From Byssothecium circinans (taxonomy: Eukaryota > Ascomycota > Dothideomycetes > Pleosporales > Massarinaceae), in contig ML976998.1 of assembly GCA_010015675.1 (NCBI GenBank), positions 91,402-155,401 on the forward strand: DNA of 64,000 bases. Reading direction: 5' to 3'. The notes under the pieces were generated by a model that did no database searches, was not told the DNA's origin, and was given only the letters and a program-made list of their open reading frames with translations. Shown here piece after piece: positions 57,447 through 64,000 of this stretch. How positions within the stretch are numbered: position 1 is the first letter of the stretch; each line of letters starts with the position of its first letter. The position numbers and the translations under genes are program-made.

Positions 57447-58527
57447 GATGTAAAGTGGTGTATGAAAGTGTGATGGGTATAATTTACTGTGGAGAAGAGA
57501 TAGAAGTTGAAGTGGGAAAGGTTCGAAGTAAGGAAAGAGCAATTGAGAGAGGAAACTGCCGTACTTTCAACCGACATGTGCTTGGGGGAAAAATAATTAT
57601 GACATAGCTGTTACCTCTTAGCTTACCTCGCCTCAGGCTATACTACCAAACGCATATCCTCTAAGCCAGTGTAACTCAACTACCGAAACTTCGAAGGCTA
57701 TTCTCAGCCCTTGTAGACATGCTCGAACAAGCAACCCGTGCGTCATGACTACACATCATGGTGGCCACGCAGTTATGACAGGCGAGTCGCGTATGGGTGC
57801 CGGGCGTCGAATTTGCAAACAGTGGATTCATGTGGTAATTAGATGGCATTTTTGTGGAATTGTCATGTTGACGCAATGGCTTGGCGGTGGGATGATGCAC
57901 GTTAATGGCGGGGCAACGCGGTGTTTTGAGCTGGAGACGGGCTTGGAGATGAACGTTTCCAAGGCTGAGGAGGGAGAGGAGGACGTTTTTATGTTGTGGA
58001 CGTGAGGACCATGATGGATCTGATGGTGCTATCGCACGTTTATGCTTACATTCGAGGGTCAACGCTTGTGGACGATACAATAGACGAGAGCAGGCAGCCA
58101 TAAGTGGTAAAAATTAGACAGGGCTATGCAAATAATCTCTACTCCGTGCACCAACATGTCCCTTGATGAAAAGGCAGGCGAGAACCGAATTTGGGAGGAC
58201 CAGCAAAAGTACTATCGTGGTAGGTAGCTTGCAAGATCGGGCCTAGCGTGCCGGAGATTATCCAGATAAATCCGAGCTATGTCTTGGCGGTCTGAGCTCG
58301 AGAATTTGCTCGCAGCTGTCAGGCTTCGTCGACATGTCGTGAACAAGCAGGTATGTGTATACTTTCCCATCTCAATCCACCTCCAATGATGATCTTCAAC
58401 ATTAGAACCGTTGCGACTGACGCCTCCGGGCGCTTGATCTCACGACATTTGTCACCCCAGTCTGAACTATGTACTGCCAACTACTTGCTTCATCTTCCAT
58501 TTCGTTCACGTGCTGACATGACCAAGT
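57447..58527. other. Divergent intergenic region, FDH-like gene and MSK1
   Basis: About 1.1 kb. A plus-strand frame at 58279 ends at a good donor site (58351, GTATGT) and could be a 5' untranslated exon of MSK1, but it does not join the MSK1 coding frame. No other gene is seen. Confidence 0.45.
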
Positions 58528-60255
58528 ATGAGCAGGATATCTCTCCCCTTTCTCCGCCCCTACCTCTTCCGTAGCGTCAACCCTCGCAACAGCCCCGAGG
58601 CCGCCCGCGCCTACAATGCCGTACACAAGCAATTCATCTATCATGACCTCCCTGCCAGATATCTGGGCCCTCTCCCCGTCGAGAAGCAGATGCGACTAGA
58701 TACACTGCGGAATGCGAGACCATTGGGATCATATCACCCGAGGCTCGAGATGAAAGCGGAGGACACGCAGGACCTCTCCATCCGGGACTTCATCTCGCAG
58801 TATGAGAAGATCCAAGAGACGCAGGCAGAAATGGTCTCAGTGTTCGGTATGCAGAATGGCTGAATGGGTGAGGACTACAGGCTGACGATGCCAGGAAGAG
58901 TGAGGTCGGTGCGATCCCTAGGCTCGAAGCTCATATTCATCGACGTTGAGCGGGCTGGGCAGAGACTGCAGATCATGGTCGAGCAGAAGAATTTGCCTGA
59001 GAAATGGCGCGTAGAAAACTTCAAAGAGCTGAAGAAGGTTGTGCGCATCGGTGATTGGGTTTCGTTCACAGGTCATCCCCACAGGACCAAGTCTGGAGAG
59101 CTGTCCGTCCTTGCCATGCGCGTTCCTCAGATACTTGCGCCCTGTCTACACCATATTCCTGAAAAAGTGGAAAACCTCGAGACACTCGCTCGACATCCAC
59201 ATGTGCACCAGCTCACAAGCGAGGAACCCGGTGATATTCTTCGACTCCGTGCGTTAATTTACGACCACATCCGCAGCTTGCTCGTACAGGATGGCTTCTT
59301 GGAGGTGGAAACCCCAATGTTCGACGTCAGAGCAGGAGGAGCCATTGCTCGTCCGTTCGAGACTGTGGCCAACGAGCTGTCGAATATGCCTATTCGTCTC
59401 CGGATAGCACCGGAGTTGAACCTCAAGCGGTTGATCGTGGGTGGTCAGGACCGCATATTTGAGCTTGGCCGGGCCTTCAGAAATGAAGGCGTCGACAACA
59501 CACACAACCCCGAATTTTCAACATGCGAATTTTATGAAGTCGGGGCTACTCTACCTGAGTTAATACAGAGGACGGAGAATATGGTGAGAGGTCTCCATAC
59601 TGCTGTCGAGTCGCTTAGATCGTCATACTTTCCGTCGCTTGCGAAGACAGAAGGCATTGACTTTTCGACTCCATTCAAGCAATTGCGCTTCATTCCAACC
59701 ATAGAAGAGGCTAGTGGTCACCAAATGCCAAACCTCGCATCGCCAACCGCCACTGACGATGTGCTTGCCATGTTCAAAGACCTGGACATAGCTGTGCCGC
59801 CCAACCCCACCCTACCCCGTCTTCTCGATACCCTCGCAGAGAAGTACATCGAGCCGCTCTGCATCAACCCCACCTTCATCATAAACCATCCGGAAGCACT
59901 CTCACCCCTCTCGAAAACATACCACGACATATATTCCGACGGCCAACTAGTCGCCGCACGCGCTGAGCTCTTCATCAACGGTCGTGAATACGCCAATACG
60001 TACGAAGAAGAAAATTCACCGTTTGAGCAGCGACGCAAGTTCATAGAGCAGCTAGAGTACCATCCCGAAGGCGAACGGGAGAAGGAGATTGACGAAAGTT
60101 ATCTTGAGGTGCTTGAGTGGGGGATGCCTCCGACAGGTGGCTGGGGATGTGGTTTGGACAGGTTGGTGATGCTTTTTGCGAACAAGAAGAGGATTGCTGA
60201 TGTGCTGCCTTTTGGCACGTTGCGCAACGTTGTCAGCATCTCGAAGAACAAGTGA
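58528..60255 (+). CDS. MSK1: Mitochondrial lysyl-tRNA synthetase
   Basis: Two exons, 58528-58846 and 58895-60255, give 559 aa. The arginine-rich start (MSRISLPFLRPYLFRS) fits a mitochondrial presequence. An OB-fold anticodon domain (GRVRSVRSLGSKLIFIDV) precedes the class II core: motif 1 around DGFLEVETPMFDV, motif 2 FRNEGVDNTHNPEF then TCEFYE, and motif 3 GCGLDRLVMLF. It charges mitochondrial tRNA-Lys; in yeast Msk1 is the organelle enzyme. A TGA codon appears in frame at 58861-58863, but it falls inside a 48-bp GT-AG intron with a CTGAC branch site close to the acceptor; splicing restores the OB-fold. Because 48 is a multiple of three the frame looks continuous across it. Confidence 0.94.
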
Positions 60256-60890
60256 AGTCGGATGTAGGATATGTAATAGTAGGGTGTTTGACTAGGTTTG
60301 TACGACCGTAGTAGTTTCAGCTACATGTTCATCTATGCCCCATGGTTAGTTATGTTCCTGAGACATGTAATATTTCATTGGTGCTTGAGGGTTTCCCTAT
60401 ATTCTTAAGAGTTTGCCGCGGTGCCAACTGCCTTTGTGTATCTCTTCCTCCAGACAATTTGTATCTCCCTAGTTGGCGTCAAGATATGCTCCGCAGCAGC
60501 AAAGAGCCGGATCTCGGACGCGCAAATGAAAACAAGCTTCTCTGCCAGTTCTCATCACTGTCCGCTCTAATTGCGGTCCGAACATTGGCTGTGCTGTCAC
60601 CGCGCTAGAACACGGCGGGCCGGTCGACTTGAAGAGCAGCAGTATCGGGACCATATCGTCAGCCACTCAACTGTCGCCTATACGACACACTTTCACCGCA
60701 GGTCTCGCATCGACACTTGTACAATTTGAATCACGAACCTAAGGCCCGGTCGCAACCGCAAAGTCAACGCCAGCAGTATTTGGGACCGAGGCACTCACAC
60801 AACCCGTCGCAGCGACTGCTCAAACACACGTAATTGAATCCACCGCGCCGCTCAACAACCTTAAAGCCGACGCACGAACACCCGCTCACG
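60256..60890. other. Intergenic region MSK1 to orphan gene A
   Basis: About 635 bp of 3' and 5' flank, no gene seen. The downstream frame is open from a TTG at 60834, but the first ATG is at 60891. Confidence 0.45.
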
Positions 60891-62144
60891 ATGACAACCT
60901 CTCCCTCGACCTCCACAGCCTCTCCGCCTCCATCTCCCCGGTCACCACCGGGTTGTACCCACATTATACCCAGCAGCCTCGCTGCCCGCTTGACCCCTCC
61001 GATATACTGCCCTCTCTGCACCATCCGCTCGGACATATCAGCCGTCGAATCTGTGCACTGCGCCATCTCCTCACGCGACGGTGTCTTCGAGTCTAAAGCA
61101 AGGTCCCGAGACGAGGAATTCGCAATCGTGAACAATGACGCAGTCGTGCATAAAAAGCTCATGGATGAGTCGGTACTAGTAAAGAGGAGGCTGGTCAATC
61201 GCGTTTCGAACTTTGAGGATGTGCTGGCGAAAATGAAGGACGATGATGCTGATGTGCATGGGTGGTGTCTGGATGAGATGTGGGTGCTTGGAGCCGCGCT
61301 GAGGGTTTGGGAGAAGGAGAAGGACAATTGTTGCGAAACGCCCGGTTTGGGAGAGAGTCGGGATAAGCGATGGGGTGCCGTTGCCGGTAAATGGATAGAG
61401 AAGGTGCAGAACGCGGTCTCTCCCCCTACATCGCCGACGGTGCCTGAGGCCCCTCGAAAGTCTACTCTACGCAAGACATCGCAATTTGACCGCCCTAGCC
61501 AACATCTAACATCCGACGATACCCGCGACAAGTCCATTAGCTGGGCTAACCGTCCAGGAAACACATTTGCCGAAACTGAAGAGTCTGATTGTACCTTTAC
61601 GACTACTTCACCTTCCCCGCAGAAGGGACTCCGATTCTCTCGCGTTGTTAGGCATTCGCCCGACAGCTTGAACTACATCATCTACCACCCTTCTGAGCTC
61701 GCCCTCATATCCCAAAGCCAAACCCAGGAAGTCCATCAGGCCACCCACAACTACCACACAGACGCCGGATACGCTCGCCCGCGGGATACATTTTGGCGCT
61801 CCTGCACTCGGCAATATCGGCCTGGCACATGGACCAGCATGTATGGGTGTGAAAAGGTGGACACTAGCTTGTGGACTGTGGCGTGGGAGGCCGCAGAAGC
61901 ATTGTATCTTGTGAAAGATAATCTGCGGGAAGATAGGACTGGCGAAGAACGGAAAGGGAAGGTGCCGAAGACTTCAGAGAAGGGGAGCGCTGTGGAGAGG
62001 GTCAAAGTAATAGGCGTGGTGGCTTGGTTTGCGTGGTATGTTGCCGCCGTTGGAGGGAGGATAGGAAGGGCGTTGTCCGCTTTGGTGATGGGGATTGGCA
62101 GGTTGACAGAGGTGATATCTTTCAAGAGAAGGAGAGGAAAGTAA
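60891..62144 (+). CDS. Unrecognised protein, tandem family copy A
   Basis: Single exon, 417 aa. I do not recognise a named family. The start is Ser/Pro/Thr-rich, then IYCPLCTIRSDISAV (a CxxC pair) with a preceding Cys, which may form a small zinc site. A helical charged region follows (VHKKLMDESVLVKRRLVN, VLAKMKDDDADVHGW). A short RKSTLRK stretch resembles a nuclear signal. The conserved-looking segment FSRVVRHSPDSLNYI and TFWRSCTRQYRPGTWTS then EKVDTSLWTVAWE are shared with copy B downstream. The C-terminus has hydrophobic stretches (VIGVVAWFAWYVAAVGG). The start ATG follows a C/A-rich leader. Coding status is supported by length, composition and similarity to copy B. Confidence 0.75.
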   Translation: MTTSPSTSTASPPPSPRSPPGCTHIIPSSLAARLTPPIYCPLCTIRSDISAVESVHCAISSRDGVFESKARSRDEEFAIVNNDAVVHKKLMDESVLVKRRLVNRVSNFEDVLAKMKDDDADVHGWCLDEMWVLGAALRVWEKEKDNCCETPGLGESRDKRWGAVAGKWIEKVQNAVSPPTSPTVPEAPRKSTLRKTSQFDRPSQHLTSDDTRDKSISWANRPGNTFAETEESDCTFTTTSPSPQKGLRFSRVVRHSPDSLNYIIYHPSELALISQSQTQEVHQATHNYHTDAGYARPRDTFWRSCTRQYRPGTWTSMYGCEKVDTSLWTVAWEAAEALYLVKDNLREDRTGEERKGKVPKTSEKGSAVERVKVIGVVAWFAWYVAAVGGRIGRALSALVMGIGRLTEVISFKRRRGK

Positions 62145-62749
62145 GTAGCGATGATGAGGGCGTGAAGACGCACACAGTCAAGTCTGAAGTATGGGGCCAT
62201 TCAAACAAATAAGAGGGGTTTGGGGACATATTTGACATGTGCACATGATAGTGAGTGTGACAACTTTCTTTGATTGATCAAGCATTGCGGCGATGGGCAC
62301 GACTCTTTCCCGTTGTCGTTCACTGTCCCTTCCTCATCTGGCCTAGTCTGGAAACCTTAACCATGGCACCTCCCCCGCTACCACACCGACGTGCATACTC
62401 AAGCTCCTATCAAGCTAGACATATTCCCCTCGCTTATCGAACTTCTTCAATTTCGGCGCAAACGCAACTGAGCTGCCTAGAAAAGGGATCCAATAGGACC
62501 ATACGCTCATTGGTCGATCCACGTGCACTGTTTGTAGACACCCGTGCCCAGGACCTCCACATTCACTTCCGCAAACTCGCATCAGCAAGCTCCACGCAAT
62601 ACCACTCGCACACTCGTTCCACCTCTTCATGACTACATACCTAGGCAACAAACCAACGCCAGCGCGTTCTACCCTGCCATTCACAGACACAACCGCCAGC
62701 GCACTCACGACCATTGAGAAACGACTACAGCGCACCTACCACTCTCACC
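62145..62749. other. Intergenic region between tandem copies A and B
   Basis: About 605 bp separating the two related genes. Frames at 62270-62632 and 62629-63039 are shadows or chance; no third copy seen. Confidence 0.45.
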
Positions 62750-63955
62750 ATGCCAATCGATTTCTTCGCGCCGTGCGAGCACAAGGTCTCCGCAGACCTT
62801 ACGCACAAGATCCACAAGGCCCACAAAGACTACGGCTGTCCCACCTGCATTATCAAGCGCATCACCACCACCATCAAAGACGTGCAGAAGGAGCTAGCCT
62901 CTCGCGGCGGTGTGTTCGTCTCCAAGGGCTCCGGTCACGGGAAACATGCAAAGCATGTTGGCTTGAAACAGAAATGGCACAAGGCGAAGGTCCAAGGCAT
63001 CAATGTTGCCGACCGACTGCGGGAGTTTGTCGATACTGAGGGCGATGATACGGATAAGACGACGGCGAGGCAGGCGTTGGATATCTGGGAGAGGGAAGTT
63101 GATCGCCTGTGGAAGGTTCCGGGGCAGAACTATGAAGGGGAAGAAGAGGAGATGAGCGAGGAGGAAAAGGCGACGGTTAAGCTGATGCTAGAGGATCTGG
63201 AGGCAACAGTGCGACATCTCATGAGCGAGTTGAGCATTGACGACGCGCCGCCTACGGCAGTCGCCTCACCAAGCTCGCCCACGCCGCAGGAGGACGCAGA
63301 GAAAGTGTCATGCACAGCGACTCAACCGACAGAATCAGATGCTTCGCAGGACTGCAACGTGACAGACGCCCCCTCAACACCACCATCCCATTCCCCTCCC
63401 CCACCAAGCACAAAATCACCCACCCGCTCCATCCTCAAGCGGAAAATCCATCACTCTCCCTCCCCCACACCCTCCACAGCTCCCCGCAAGCGCGTCCGCA
63501 CCACCGACTTCGCAATAATCTGCCCCGACACCCTAACCTACAGCAACCCCTCCCCCTTCCAACCTCCCACGCACTCCCCGGAACCCACCAGTACCGGTAC
63601 CGCGACAATGCCGGCAACGGCAACCGCAACTGCCGACCTACACTACCACCGCGACCCGCTCCGCCGCAAGCGCTCCTTCCACCGCACGAATCCAACCTAC
63701 ACGCCCGGCAAATGGGCCTCCCCCGCGTTCAGCGAGAAGGCGAATACGAGTTTCCAGAAAGTGGCGTGGGAGGAGAAGGGAAAGATTGTGGAGAAGGAGG
63801 AACAGGAGCGCAAGGAGGAGGGGGAGGTTGTTGAAGGTCTGAGAGTCGTGAGTGGGGTGTGGATTGTGCGGTGGTGGATAAGGAATGTGGTGGAGAGGGT
63901 GGGGGTGGAGAGAGTGAGGAAGTTGACGGCGAGGGGGAAGGGGTGGGGAGGTTAG
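62750..63955 (+). CDS. Unrecognised protein, tandem family copy B
   Basis: Single exon, 401 aa. The start MPIDFFAPCEHKV and YGCPTCIIKRITTTI give a Cys-His plus CxxC arrangement like that of copy A. A helical region (VADRLREFVDTEGDD, ALDIWEREVDRLWKVP) follows, where LDIWERE lines up with the LRVWEKE of copy A. A Ser/Pro-rich linker leads to SILKRK and RKRVRTT basic stretches, then FAIICPDTLTYSNPSP, SFHRTNPTYTPGKWASP and EKANTSFQKVAWEEKG, matching copy A in order. An acidic/basic helix and VSGVWIVRWWIRNVVE end the protein. No function is proposed; nuclear localisation is possible from the basic motifs. Confidence 0.75.
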   Translation: MPIDFFAPCEHKVSADLTHKIHKAHKDYGCPTCIIKRITTTIKDVQKELASRGGVFVSKGSGHGKHAKHVGLKQKWHKAKVQGINVADRLREFVDTEGDDTDKTTARQALDIWEREVDRLWKVPGQNYEGEEEEMSEEEKATVKLMLEDLEATVRHLMSELSIDDAPPTAVASPSSPTPQEDAEKVSCTATQPTESDASQDCNVTDAPSTPPSHSPPPPSTKSPTRSILKRKIHHSPSPTPSTAPRKRVRTTDFAIICPDTLTYSNPSPFQPPTHSPEPTSTGTATMPATATATADLHYHRDPLRRKRSFHRTNPTYTPGKWASPAFSEKANTSFQKVAWEEKGKIVEKEEQERKEEGEVVEGLRVVSGVWIVRWWIRNVVERVGVERVRKLTARGKGWGG

Positions 63956-64000
63956 GGAGGCGGAGGGGGGGGCGTGGGCGGGCGGTGGAGGAGGTTTTGG
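63956..64000. other. Right edge of window
   Basis: G-rich 3' flank of copy B, cut by the window end. Confidence 0.5.

Noticed and set aside
58861..58863. In-frame TGA inside MSK1, suggesting readthrough, recoding or a pseudogene.
   Set aside because: A 48-bp GT-AG intron (58847-58894) with a CTGAC branch site removes it and restores the conserved OB-fold start GRVRSVRSLGSKL. The frame only looks continuous because 48 is divisible by three.
1..64000. CRISPR arrays, bacterial operons and ribosome-binding sites.
   Set aside because: The window is spliced eukaryotic DNA; no spaced direct-repeat array exists and the simple repeats seen are microsatellite-like.

Overview
The window is nuclear DNA from a filamentous ascomycete, most likely a Dothideomycete-like Pezizomycotina. 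The reasons are genes split by very short GT-AG introns (about 45-130 bp, many with a CTAAC/CTGAC branch site), a NoxA-type NADPH oxidase, fungal NACHT/STAND proteins, a fungal Zn2Cys6 motif and fungal-only families. The species call is inference. All exon joins were built by hand from splice sites and reading-frame phase; every multi-exon model below closes in frame.

Layout. 1-12 kb: a secreted ThuA-like protein, a secreted DUF4360-like protein and a four-exon NACHT-ankyrin STAND protein. 12-29 kb: mostly conserved genes: NADPH oxidase noxA, a small conserved membrane protein, an NAD-dependent xylitol/sorbitol dehydrogenase, an EFM2-like lysine methyltransferase, ESCRT-I subunit VPS28, ribosome-biogenesis factor NOC2 and a peroxisomal ABCD transporter. 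29-53 kb: an accessory stretch with a secreted Asp-box (sialidase-fold) protein, a GH23/SLT lysozyme-like protein, a very large NACHT protein, a divergent SNF2 ATPase, a small chromodomain ORF, a broken Mutator-like transposase relic, a secreted FAD/berberine-bridge oxidase, two adjacent palindromic elements and a membrane acyltransferase. 53-60 kb: a 2-oxoglutarate oxygenase, FRG1, a formaldehyde-dehydrogenase-like zinc enzyme and mitochondrial lysyl-tRNA synthetase. 60-64 kb: two tandem, diverged copies of an unrecognised protein family.

Most interesting locus: 34.0-44.25 kb. An 1835-residue STAND/NLR-type protein (DUF7708-like N-terminus, NACHT) carries, after the NACHT, two C2H2-like fingers, a textbook Zn2Cys6 DNA-binding motif and three PHD-type fingers. 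It shares a 276-bp divergent promoter region with an 888-residue Rad5/HLTF-like SNF2 ATPase, which is followed 10 bp later by a chromodomain ORF. An immune-type switch fused to transcription-factor and chromatin-reader modules, beside a chromatin remodeller, suggests a signal-to-chromatin system. That function is inference; the domain motifs are visible in the sequence.

No rRNA, convincing tRNA, CRISPR or bacterial-type operon signals were seen. No PKS/NRPS/terpene core gene is present, so the redox enzymes are not called a biosynthetic cluster.
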